Positions 10,141-17,868 of a stretch of 64,000 nt of DNA are shown in pieces. The translations under genes and the position numbers were made by a program. The DNA lies in contig CAJQUW010009206.1 of NCBI GenBank assembly GCA_907163375.1, forward strand, positions 1 to 64,000, given 5' to 3'. This stretch comes from Prostheceraeus crozeri. Lineage: Eukaryota; Platyhelminthes; Polycladida; Euryleptidae. How positions within the stretch are numbered: the first letter of the stretch is position 1; each line of letters opens with the position of its first letter. Under the pieces are notes generated by a model. The model searched no databases. It had not been told where the DNA came from and saw only the letters and a program-made list of their open reading frames with translations.

Positions 10141-10326
10141 TTTTTTTATTTTTTTAGAGAAAATTTAAGAAAAAAATTTGTGTTTTAATTTTAGATATAA
10201 ACATTCTAATATCAAGGACTTGAGTGTTATTTTATATTATTATATATTTCACGTTCTTTAGTTATTTTTTTCTTTATCACATTAAGTTTTATCATATTAA
10301 GTTTTATCATATTAAGTTTTATCTTA
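10141..10326. promoter_or_regulatory. Gap upstream of the polymerase gene
   Basis: AT-only sequence containing repeats of AAGTTTTATCATATT (about 10284-10337) that run into the 3' end of the neighbouring minus-strand gene. The polymerase start has a poly-A context like the other genes (A-rich run directly before ATG on the minus strand). Confidence 0.5.
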
Positions 10327-11640
10327 TTAAGTTTCATCATATAATGTTTTATCAAAAGATAATTTAAATTTTTTTTCACTAACTATTGATTCATCATCAT
10401 CATCATAAATTGTTTCTTCATCATCATCATAAATTGTTTCTTCATCATCATCATAAATTGTTTCTTCATCATCATAAATTACACTTTTTGGTATAGGATG
10501 CCCTTCCATGATAGGATACCATTCTCTTATTGGAATATCTAATTCTAATTTACATCTTTTATCTGTTAATAATATAATAGAGAAAAATATTGGTCTTTGA
10601 TCTCTTTTGGAAAATTTAATAACACCACCATAATCTGAATCACTTTTAGTTTTTGTTAAAGATGATAAAATTTTAAATTGATTAGATGTAAATCCTAATT
10701 TAAATTTTGTAGACCCGACACATAGTTGTCTAACAGTATCTTCAACTATACCATCATTATTATTTTCAATTGTAAGAAAATGAAATTTAGATAAATTTTT
10801 ATAATTACTAATATTTTTATAATCTTTTTTACCATTTACACCTTTTTCAGATGTTACAGAATCATCATTATTATCATAAGATTCTTTAAGATCGGGCAAA
10901 GCCCTAGAATCTTCGGTTCGTTTATTATGATTATGGACATTGTTAATAGTATAAGGTGTAGTCCACATATAAATTTTCTCTTGTTGAGCTAAACCATTTA
11001 TATAAGATTTTAATAAATTAATATTTAAGTTGGAATATAATCCTATGTACGTATCATCATCATATCTTTGCGGCATTTCTAATGTTTCTTGTTTATAAAT
11101 TGTGTCTCTATAATAAACTTGACATAATAATTCTTCATTATGTTTTTTACTCTCTATGTGTATGTTATATTGATTTTGATCGTCAACAAATAATCTAATT
11201 TTTTCTTTCGAAAAAGATTTTAATTTTTTAACTAATTCTTTAATATTGATATAATTAATAATTTTAGTTTCTATCCAATCAGTATTACTAATTGGTAACA
11301 CTGCTCTAATAAATCCATAAACATTATTATGACCTATTATAACCATATTTTCTTTATTTAATTCAACATAAGCTACATCATTATATTTACTTACAATCTC
11401 CATAAATTTAATAAATGGATCCCCCGGAAATAAACAATAATTAGTTTCTATAGAAGGTAAACCTTTAGTCTGTTCTCTAAATATTTCGGCTTGTAATTGA
11501 AATAAAATATTAACATCTATACATGGATTATTATTATTATTATTATCAAAACATTTATTTTCAAATCCCGTTGATCTCGTCGAATAAGAAGAACAGGATG
11601 ATGCGGGCGAATATAATTTTTTTAAATTTGGATTTTCCAT
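10327..11640 (-). CDS. Unrecognised protein, possibly sliding-clamp-like
   Basis: 437 residues, intact. The N-terminus is Ser/Asn-rich (NNNNNN). About residues 70-230 alternate short strands and helices: an FIKFMEIVSKYNDV helix followed by a VYGFIRAVLP strand region, then an INIKELVKKLKSFSKEKIRLFV block. A second half ends in RPIFFSIILLTDKRCKLELDIP. This rhythm recalls PCNA-type processivity clamps, whose domains end in a similar strand followed by a Pro, and a place next to the polymerase gene would suit such a role. That is inference; no diagnostic motif is present. A hairpin element (10890-10921) interrupts the middle in frame. The C-terminus carries about three tandem YDDDEETI repeats. 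The start has an AATAAAAAAATG context on the minus strand. Confidence 0.6.
   Translation of the reverse strand: MENPNLKKLYSPASSCSSYSTRSTGFENKCFDNNNNNNPCIDVNILFQLQAEIFREQTKGLPSIETNYCLFPGDPFIKFMEIVSKYNDVAYVELNKENMVIIGHNNVYGFIRAVLPISNTDWIETKIINYINIKELVKKLKSFSKEKIRLFVDDQNQYNIHIESKKHNEELLCQVYYRDTIYKQETLEMPQRYDDDTYIGLYSNLNINLLKSYINGLAQQEKIYMWTTPYTINNVHNHNKRTEDSRALPDLKESYDNNDDSVTSEKGVNGKKDYKNISNYKNLSKFHFLTIENNNDGIVEDTVRQLCVGSTKFKLGFTSNQFKILSSLTKTKSDSDYGGVIKFSKRDQRPIFFSIILLTDKRCKLELDIPIREWYPIMEGHPIPKSVIYDDEETIYDDDEETIYDDDEETIYDDDDESIVSEKKFKLSFDKTLYDET
10890..10921. repeat. Double-hairpin element inside the clamp-like gene
   Basis: GGGC-AAA-GCCC and GAATC-TTC-GGTTC, a slightly diverged copy of the 1645-1678 type. 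In frame, encoding TEDSRALPD at the likely boundary between the two halves of the protein. Confidence 0.8.
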
Positions 11641-11742
11641 TTTTTTATTTTTATTAGAAAAAATTTTATTTTTTATTTTTATTAGAAAAAATTTTATTTT
11701 TTATTTTTATTAGAAAAAATTTTATTTTTTTATTGTTAAAAA
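11641..11742. promoter_or_regulatory. Divergent promoter region with three tandem AT repeats
   Basis: Three copies of a unit of about 33 bp containing ATTAGAAAAAATTTTATT lie between the divergent clamp-like (-) and fibre-like (+) genes. No GC-rich hairpin is present. The gap must serve both starts, so the repeats are candidates for transcription-factor or early/late promoter sites. Confidence 0.6.
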
Positions 11743-12630
11743 ATGATGTTACCAAATGTTGGTGGAGGTGCATATATCCCGAATAATCGTGAATTAGAAA
11801 TAGAGATAGAAAATTATATCATGAAAACTGGAGACGTTTTATCTGGTCCATTGCATCTTTCTATTCTTCCGCAACAAAATACAGAGTTAACAAATAAACA
11901 ATATGTTGATACACAAATCAATGATTTAAAGGAAAAATATATAAACGATGTTTTGGTTCCACTGATGAATGAATTAAAGTTGCTAAAACTTAATGACAAA
12001 TCATTAAACGAAAAATTATTAAAACTTGATAAAAAGGATAGAGAGCTAGAAGCAGATATAGCAAAACTTTTTAAAAAGATTTCTGAACAATCAAAAATTT
12101 TAATATTACTTTCTATAAAGTTAAAATCTGCAGTCATTAAAAATAAACATCAGATTAAAATGTTAGAAGAACAATTAGAAGATGAAATAGAAAAACTACC
12201 TGAAAGAATTAAAAAAAATTTAAAGCAGTTACAAACTACATTCCAAAAAAGTGTTGATGAATTAAGTTCTAAAATTACTCAACAAATGAAAAAGATGAAT
12301 AGAATAATAAATGAAGTAAACTCACTTAATGAAAAAGTTGATAAAATGAAAAATCTTAAAATCAATTTAGAAAATGAATTAAAGAAAAATTTACAAGAAA
12401 ACTCTAAAGAAAATAAAGAACAGTTAGATTCTCTTAAAAGACAATTAGATGTTCTTAAAATTAAGTTAAATGCTCTTAAAACGGCGTTGAAGATTAATCA
12501 GGAGAAAATGCAAGTTAATAGAAAAGAAATTAAAGTACATCACACGCTGCTTGACGCAATAGATAAAGTGCAACAGGCAATTAATAAAGTTATCTCGAAG
12601 TTGTTGTCCATTCACAAACGTAAATCTTAA
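11743..12630 (+). CDS. Fibre-like coiled-coil protein with phage-tail-type motif
   Basis: 295 residues, intact, starting in a GTTAAAAAATG context (a double ATG). Residues about 27-60 contain MKTGDVLSGPLHLSILP then NKQYVDTQI. This is the short motif that recurs in phage tail-fibre and receptor-binding proteins, where it precedes a trimeric helix. The rest is an almost uninterrupted coiled coil of Lys, Glu, Leu, Asn and Gln heptads with no Cys. The likely role is a trimeric vertex fibre for host attachment; this rests on motif and architecture. It starts the + strand structural block on the right side, just before the pVI-like and capsid genes. No globular head is visible, so the C-terminal tip may be missing or replaced. 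Confidence 0.7.
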   Translation: MMLPNVGGGAYIPNNRELEIEIENYIMKTGDVLSGPLHLSILPQQNTELTNKQYVDTQINDLKEKYINDVLVPLMNELKLLKLNDKSLNEKLLKLDKKDRELEADIAKLFKKISEQSKILILLSIKLKSAVIKNKHQIKMLEEQLEDEIEKLPERIKKNLKQLQTTFQKSVDELSSKITQQMKKMNRIINEVNSLNEKVDKMKNLKINLENELKKNLQENSKENKEQLDSLKRQLDVLKIKLNALKTALKINQEKMQVNRKEIKVHHTLLDAIDKVQQAINKVISKLLSIHKRKS

Positions 12631-12672
12631 CACGTAGATATTTTTCCCAAAAGTCAAATTTAATCCTAAAAA

Positions 12673-13266
12673 ATGCCTATAATTTATAAACACAATCTTA
12701 AACATTTTGCATCAAATAATAAAATTGCTCATGAACCATCTCAGAAACCTGTGTACCATTATGATAGTGTAGAAACTGTCAGAACACAAAAGTTCCTAGG
12801 CACCGCAGGTGCCGTTGAAAAAGAAGGGGCTGGCATCTTTTCTGGTATTGGAAGTATCGTTAACTTAATTAAAAATAATAAAGATTTGATTACATCTGCT
12901 GCAAAAGGAGCAGCTGCTATAGGTAGTACAGCTAGTGCAATATCAAATGCTGTTAAATCACAAAACGAATTAAAACAACTAGAAGCTATTCGCAAACTTA
13001 GGAATGATTCTGAAGAACTAAAAAATTTAAAAAAACTTTCAGATGAAACAAAAAACAAAATTGCTAACATAGCTGTGGAGGGTGAAACCTTGAGGAGCGG
13101 AGCTCCGTCTAATAGTAAACATAATGAAAATAAAAATAATGAAAAAACAGGCGTAGCCATAGAACCTACGGTTCGTTCAATTGAAGAAATAAGAGGAAAT
13201 GGCGTGAGTAGCAACCTTCGGTTTAACCAGCAAAGCTGTAGCGGAGCTGGTCTAGCAAAATTCTAA
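12673..13266 (+). CDS. Small virion protein, pVI-like (tentative)
   Basis: 197 residues, start context CCTAAAAAATG. A Gly/Ala-rich amphipathic stretch (GAGIFSGIGSIVNLI, then AAKGAAAIGSTASAI) follows a short N-terminal region, then a charged helix. This layout resembles the membrane-active minor capsid proteins (adenovirus pVI-like) described for adintoviruses, but the match is by composition only. The C-terminal third is built largely from hairpin mini-elements: 13094-13106, 13150-13174 and 13213-13251. Another hairpin (GGCACC-GCA-GGTGCC, 12799-12813) encodes the LGTAGAV stretch. It lies 43 bases after the fibre-like gene and before the capsid gene. Confidence 0.65.
   Translation: MPIIYKHNLKHFASNNKIAHEPSQKPVYHYDSVETVRTQKFLGTAGAVEKEGAGIFSGIGSIVNLIKNNKDLITSAAKGAAAIGSTASAISNAVKSQNELKQLEAIRKLRNDSEELKNLKKLSDETKNKIANIAVEGETLRSGAPSNSKHNENKNNEKTGVAIEPTVRSIEEIRGNGVSSNLRFNQQSCSGAGLAKF
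13094..13251. repeat. Cluster of GC-rich hairpins in the 3' part of the pVI-like gene
   Basis: GGAGC-GGA-GCTCC (13094-13106); GGC-GTA-GCC plus GAACC-TAC-GGTTC (13150-13174); AACC-TTC-GGTT (13213-13223); CAGC-AAA-GCTG nested in ACCAGC/GCTGGT (13226-13251). All have short trinucleotide-type loops and keep the frame open. Confidence 0.75.
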
Positions 13267-13377
13267 AATATATTTTTTAGTAAAATTTTTTTTAGTAAAA
13301 TTTTTTTAATAAAATATTTTAGTAAAATTTTTTCTATCTGTGAGAAAAACAAAAAGTCAAATTATTTTTTATAAAAA
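13267..13377. promoter_or_regulatory. Capsid gene upstream region
   Basis: Repeats of TAGTAAAATTTTTTT (about 13277-13330), then TTTTATAAAAATG leading into the capsid start at 13378. The context matches the other element genes. Confidence 0.55.
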
Positions 13378-14710
13378 TGTCTTCGCTTATCGAAAATAAA
13401 TTTAGATTAGACGATCCTCCGTTCGTCAGTTATAATCAAAAAAGAATGACTATATAAGAATTGCTATGAATCCCGGATCTTCCAGTAGAGTAAATACTGG
13501 AGGAGATTTAATTTTTGAAGTTGATAATCAGCAGAGCTATTTATATTTACCTGATTCATTTTTACACTGTGAATATTCTTTATATAGTGATGCTAATTTT
13601 ACAACACCATTACCAGATACCGATAATATTACACTAGAGAATAATTTTTTCCGAAGTTTATTTACACAAATGCGTTTAGATGTTGCAACTCAAAATATAG
13701 AAACAATAAGTGATTCTCCAGGTGTAATTGATACAATGCTTAGATTTGTAACAATTGGTGAAAATAATAAAAAGCATGAAATCGAAGGTTGGTTTCCTGA
13801 TACTAATGATGGTATAATTGTTGATGATTTAACTCACGCTGGAACAGATGCAGCAGGAATTGCGAAAGATGTAGAAAATATTGCAAAACATTTAAATAAA
13901 ACAAATAATGAAGCATATAAAGAAAGACGTGAATTTAACAAGAAAAGTAAGCAAACAGTAAATTGGTCATTGTCTCCATTATTCGGATATTTAGATTATG
14001 ATAAAATATCATATCAGTTAAAATTTAAATTAATAATTCATCGTACAGCAAATAATGAATTAATCTTTTTTGGTAAAACTGGAAAAAAAGCATATTTAAA
14101 AATTGATAGACTTGAATGGTGGATTAAGCATATTACTCCTAGTTTAGAGGTTGAAACAGCTATTGCAAAAAGATTAAATACTAACAAACCAATTCCAGTT
14201 AATTTTCTAAAGCGTACTGCTAGTTCAGTAACTTTTTCAGAGCAAAGATTTAACTGGCATTTTACTAGAACTGCGAATACTCCAAGATATTTATTACTAA
14301 CATTTCAAAGAAATAATTCTCCAAGTTTTGATAAGAACAATAATATTTTTCATATTAATACAATTCGAAGTTTACAAGTTTCATTAAATCAAACTCGATA
14401 TCCAATTGATCCATTAAGATTCGATGATACCAATAATCAATTTATGGAAGGATATGATTCTTATAGAAATCTTTGTATAGAATTTGGAGTTGAACCACAA
14501 TTAACTCCTGGAGATTGGAGACATTTATATCCAATTTTCTGTTTCGATTTAAGTGCACAATCTGAAGATATTATTAAAAATGGTTGTGATGTAACAATTA
14601 ATATTGAAAAGAAAGATTCCACAACTTCATTGATGGCTTATGGTTTATTGCTAGAAGATGCAAAATATTCTATTGAAATTCTTAATGGAAAGATGGTTAG
14701 GATAGGTTAA
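13378..14710 (+). pseudogene. MCP: Major capsid protein (double jelly roll), frameshifted near the start
   Basis: The capsid frame is open from 13436 to 14710 (first ATG 13466, 414 residues). Its end, with a WRHLYPIFCFDLSAQSE block and a final strand region, matches the Polinton/adintovirus hexon-like capsid protein. The ATG at 13466 lacks the A-rich context of the other genes. The ATG at 13378 has it but opens a 27-codon frame that ends at 13459. The two frames overlap at an A run (about 13438-13443), so a single lost A or a slip there explains the break. The protein would form the capsid facets. Apart from this the gene looks complete. Programmed or transcriptional slippage is possible but less likely than decay. 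Confidence 0.87.
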
Positions 14711-14847
14711 TTAAAATTTTTTTCATAACTAGAATAGATTAAAATTTTTGTTAACTTAAAAATTCTTAACTAAAAATTTTTCATAACTAGAATAGATTTA
14801 AATTTTTTGATAACTTTAAATTCTTAACTTAAAATTTTTTATTAAAA
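14711..14847. promoter_or_regulatory. Repeated AT spacer after the capsid gene
   Basis: Two imperfect copies of a unit of about 60 bp starting with CATAACTAGAATAGATT and ending near AATTCTTAACT precede ATTAAAAATG of the next gene. Probable promoter sequence; no GC hairpin. Confidence 0.5.
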
Positions 14848-15333
14848 ATGTCGCAAGCGAAAAGTAATATTAATAATAAAACTGTTGAATTAAAATTACG
14901 TAATATTGTTGACAAAAATACCCCTAAAACTATTACGATTAATAAAAAAAAGTATTATATAAGTAAACCAATGATAGAGAATATTCAATTACAAGAAGAA
15001 AAGAATGGCGGGATTCTCCCATTAATTCCACTAATAATAGGTGGCATAGCAGCTGCAGGAAGTGTTGCAGGTGGGACAGCTGGTATTGTCCAAGCAGTAA
15101 ATAAAAATAAATCAGAGAAGGCAGCATTAGAAGAACAAAAACGTCATAATAGGGAGTTAGAGAAAGTTGCTAGGGGAGAAGGAATAGTAGATAATTTTAT
15201 CAGTAAATTAAAATTAGTTGATGAAGGAAAACGAGTTCTTAAAAATATTCTCCACAATGTTGATGATTTAATTGAAATTAAAGAAACTAAAGATGGTTCT
15301 GGAATATATCTAAGTCCTAGTATGATAAGGTAA
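14848..15333 (+). CDS. Small core/minor virion protein, pX-like
   Basis: 161 residues, intact, start context ATTAAAAATG. A basic N-terminus (INKKKYYISKP) is followed by a hydrophobic Gly/Ala-rich segment (GGILPLIPLIIGGIAAAGS) and a charged helix (EEQKRHNRELEKVARGEG). The end is a SGIYLSPSM motif. Small proteins with a Gly/Ala-rich hydrophobic stretch, an adjoining charged helix and a terminal G-x-Y-L-x-P motif are a recurring Polinton/adintovirus type near the capsid gene, compared with adenovirus core or pVI proteins. The role is probably structural and unproven. A GAACC-TTT-GGTTC hairpin lies just after the stop (15342-15354). Confidence 0.7.
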   Translation: MSQAKSNINNKTVELKLRNIVDKNTPKTITINKKKYYISKPMIENIQLQEEKNGGILPLIPLIIGGIAAAGSVAGGTAGIVQAVNKNKSEKAALEEQKRHNRELEKVARGEGIVDNFISKLKLVDEGKRVLKNILHNVDDLIEIKETKDGSGIYLSPSMIR

Positions 15334-15341
15334 TAACCTCA

Positions 15342-15354
15342 GAACCTTTGGTTC
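15342..15354. repeat. Single hairpin after the pX-like gene
   Basis: GAACC-TTT-GGTTC, one arm of the double-hairpin family, 8 bases after the stop codon and 32 bases before the next start codon. Confidence 0.6.
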
Positions 15355-15386
15355 TTTTCGGTAAAACTTTTATTTTATCTTTTAAA

Positions 15387-16790
15387 ATGAATACTAAAAA
15401 TTCCGAAAATTTAATTAAATTAAAAATTTCTAATTTAGATTTATTAAATTATCTATTAAACAAAAATAAAAACTCAAACTGTCAGCATATTGGAGGTGAC
15501 AAGAACAAAGTTCCACACCACTTCGGTGGTGATATACAAAAAACATTAGAAAACCTTCCTGGATTTATTTGGAGTAAATATTCGAAAGAAAAACATCTTC
15601 CTGGTCATTCATATACTGGGCCAGGAACTCGATTAGATATAAGACTAGATGAGAATAATAATCCGAAACCAGGTGAAGAACCAATAAATAGAGTAGATGC
15701 CGCCGCTTACAGGCATGATTTAGCTTATCGAAATCATGATCTAAGTTCTCGTCATGCAGCTGATAAGAAGATGATTCAAGAATTAGATAGTATTCAGAAT
15801 CCTACATTTAGAGAAAAAATTGAAAGAATGTTTGTTAAGAAAGCTTTACAAGCTAAAATATTATTCGGTCAGGGTTTAAATGAAACGACAGCAAAGCTGT
15901 CTGAGAGCAACGCTCGAACTAATAACTCTGAGAGCAACGCTCGAACTAATAACTCTGAGAGCAACGCTCGAACTAATAACTCTGAGAGCAACGCTCGAAC
16001 CTACGCATCTGAAATTCATAAAGAATACAGAAGGCCTAAATATTTATTGAAAGTAAAAGTATTTAATAAAGATGATATTTGGAGTGCTGATCTTATTCAT
16101 ATGCCGAATGAAAGGGACTACAAATACACATTGACCGTTATAGATTTATATACACGATACGCTTGGGTAAAACCTTTAAAAAATAAAACTGGTCTATCAG
16201 TTAAATATGCGTTTGAAGAAATCTTTAAAGAAAGTAATAGAAAGCCAAAAAAATTGTTTGTTGATAAAGGATCGGAATTTTATAACAGAAACGTTCAGCC
16301 ACTATTTGAAATTGTTTATTCAACTGAAAACGCTGGGAAGGCCGTAGTGATAGAAAGATTTAATCGGACGTTAAAAAATAAAATTTTCAAGAAATTTACT
16401 CAGCAAGGAAATCAGAAATGGTTAAAAATATTACCAGGAATTGTAGAGCAGTACAATAATAAAGTTCATTCAGGTATTGAAGAAACCCCAAAGAATGCTT
16501 CTGATGACCCTGATTTGATACGAAAGAAAATATTCGAGAATAATAATTTGAATGAGAGTAATCCGAATTTGCAGAAACTTAAGCCGAAATTTAAAATTGG
16601 AGATAGAGTTAGAATATTTAAATATAAGAACAAATTTGAAAAAGGCTTTGTTGGCTATTGGACTAAAGAAATATTTGAAGTTTGCAAAATAAATCAAAGT
16701 TATCCGATTACTTATGAAATTAAAGATTTAGATAATGAGGATATCAGAGGCCGTTTTTATCAAAATGAATTACAGAAAACAGAGCTTTAA
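15387..16790 (+). CDS. INT: Phospholipase-A2-like domain fused to retroviral-type integrase
   Basis: 467 residues, one open frame from 15387 (TTTTAAAATG context). Residues 1-165 carry a parvovirus-coat-type PLA2-like domain: YTGPGTRLD (76-84, calcium-loop-like) and AYRHDLAYR (107-115) with the His-Asp dyad. Residues about 171-205 are four SESNART repeats. Residues 230-345 are an rve integrase core with catalytic Asp236, Asp293 and Glu324, followed by a basic SH3-like C-terminal domain (KFKIGDRVRI onward, about 402-460). The PLA2-like part could breach endosomal membranes; the integrase would insert the element. The Asp293-Glu324 spacing is 30 residues, slightly short of the usual about 35. 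A single chain with both functions is unusual, and an N-terminal integrase zinc domain is not visible. Confidence 0.88.
   Translation: MNTKNSENLIKLKISNLDLLNYLLNKNKNSNCQHIGGDKNKVPHHFGGDIQKTLENLPGFIWSKYSKEKHLPGHSYTGPGTRLDIRLDENNNPKPGEEPINRVDAAAYRHDLAYRNHDLSSRHAADKKMIQELDSIQNPTFREKIERMFVKKALQAKILFGQGLNETTAKLSESNARTNNSESNARTNNSESNARTNNSESNARTYASEIHKEYRRPKYLLKVKVFNKDDIWSADLIHMPNERDYKYTLTVIDLYTRYAWVKPLKNKTGLSVKYAFEEIFKESNRKPKKLFVDKGSEFYNRNVQPLFEIVYSTENAGKAVVIERFNRTLKNKIFKKFTQQGNQKWLKILPGIVEQYNNKVHSGIEETPKNASDDPDLIRKKIFENNNLNESNPNLQKLKPKFKIGDRVRIFKYKNKFEKGFVGYWTKEIFEVCKINQSYPITYEIKDLDNEDIRGRFYQNELQKTEL
15900..16001 (+). repeat. 27-bp hairpin tandem repeats joining the PLA2-like and integrase domains
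   Basis: Units starting at 15900, 15927, 15954 and 15981 (the last partial). Each has GAGC-AAC-GCTC and is a multiple of three, giving a 9-residue repeat. A CAGC-AAA-GCTG hairpin comes directly before. The array sits exactly at the domain junction. Confidence 0.85.
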
Positions 16791-16824
16791 CCTTTAGGTG
16801 GCGCTTTAGCTAGCTTCGCTTGAG
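16791..16824. terminator. Convergent gap between integrase and protease genes
   Basis: Only 34 bases separate the two convergent stops. It contains eroded hairpin-family sequence (AACCTTTAGGTG, AGCTAGCTTCGCT). It could serve as a shared 3' signal, but no polyadenylation motif is clear. Confidence 0.35.
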
Positions 16825-17313
16825 TTATAGATTGTTTAACTCTAACATAATATCTAGAAATGGTACTCCTTTTTGTAATTTGTACAAAACGTATAAACAT
16901 AATTGTCCACAATAAGTAGTGCCTGGTGTTTGAATTTGAAACGTATTGTATGTTCCCGTTCCAAGTAATTCTTTTACTTCATTTGTAGGGGGCAAACCGT
17001 ATGAATCGAACCAATAGTTCTCAGCCTCCGGGCGATCAAAATAATAGTTTTGCTGATGATTTTTAACGCCTGCTGACCAATGTACGCCGTTTTGGTCTGA
17101 AGTGTGAAGATTCGTTATGAAATTTACAGTTATTGATGGAACTTTATTCCGGGAACTGAAGGTTCCTGTTGGCCTATTTTTTAGGAATTGTAATTCATCC
17201 CTCATCAATATGTGAAAATTCTTTATTCCTAATCGATTAGCAATCTTATTTAAATCGAAATTCGTTGTTGTCTGTGTTCCATATAATTTCAAAAACTCAT
17301 TTATGTTGCTCAT
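16825..17313 (-). CDS. PRO: Adenain-like cysteine protease
   Basis: 162 residues, intact. Catalytic pattern of the adenovirus-type maturation protease: His78 (HWSAG), Asp103 (WFDSYG), Gln near 126-128 and Cys135 in TYCGQLCLYVL. It would trim capsid precursors during assembly. Length is in the range for Polinton proteases. The start has a TTATAAAATG context on the minus strand. It is convergent with the integrase gene. A 5' fragment of this gene is duplicated upstream (17624-17760). Confidence 0.9.
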   Translation of the reverse strand: MSNINEFLKLYGTQTTTNFDLNKIANRLGIKNFHILMRDELQFLKNRPTGTFSSRNKVPSITVNFITNLHTSDQNGVHWSAGVKNHQQNYYFDRPEAENYWFDSYGLPPTNEVKELLGTGTYNTFQIQTPGTTYCGQLCLYVLYKLQKGVPFLDIMLELNNL

Positions 17314-17353
17314 TTTATAATAAAAAAATTTCTTAAGGGACCCCTAGAAGACA

Positions 17354-17518
17354 GGGGGGGTATTGATTTAAAACTGTTCTCTAATGATGTCTTTCCTTAC
17401 TACTTAGTCAGAAGGGGGTATTGATTTAAAACATTTTTATAATGATGACTTTCCTTACTACTTGGGGGGGGGTATTGATTTAAAACTGGTCTCTAATGAT
17501 GTCTTTCTTTACTACTTA
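17354..17518. repeat. Three G-run repeats upstream of the protease gene
   Basis: Three imperfect units (about 17354-17405, 17413-17463, 17464-17518). Each starts with a run of 5-10 G and TATTGATTTAAAAC and ends with TTTC(C/T)TTACTACTT. They are the only long G runs in the element and might form G-quadruplexes together. Confidence 0.75.
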
Positions 17519-17623
17519 TTCGATTTTGAAATTATTTAATTTAATCTAAATTTAAACGTTACATTGTTGCATTGTGTTAGTGTTTAACTACATAGAGTTG
17601 GTGTTTCGCTCATCTTTTAACAA

Positions 17624-17760
17624 TAGTAATTCATTACTCATCAATATGTGAAAATTCTTTACTCCCAATTGCTAAGCAATCTCATTTAAATCGAAATTTA
17701 ATGTGGTTTTGTTTGCTGTATATTTTTAGAATGTCTCTAATGTTTCTCATTTTTATAAAA
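17624..17760 (-). pseudogene. Duplicated 5' fragment of the protease gene
   Basis: Aligns with 17190-17320, sharing CTCATCAATATGTGAAAATTC and ATTTAAATCGAAATT and ending in a similar ...CTCATTTTTATAAAA start region. It is diverged and covers only the N-terminal third of the gene, with no catalytic residues. Together with the G-run repeats it suggests a local duplication. Confidence 0.8.
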
Positions 17761-17868
17761 GATACAATGTTTCTATTATATTCCCGTAAATGAGAAATTA
17801 AAAACAACACATGGATATTTCAATATGTATATTTACAAAAATGCAACCACACAAGTCTACAAATATTG

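Noticed and set aside
12759..13214. 151-codon open frame on - opposite the pVI-like gene
   Set aside because: Shadow of the real + gene, rich in Ser/Phe from reverse reading of Lys/Glu/Asn codons, and without the A-rich start context.
15900..16001. CRISPR-like array
   Set aside because: The repeats are directly adjacent 27-bp units without unique spacers, inside a coding frame, in an animal genome.
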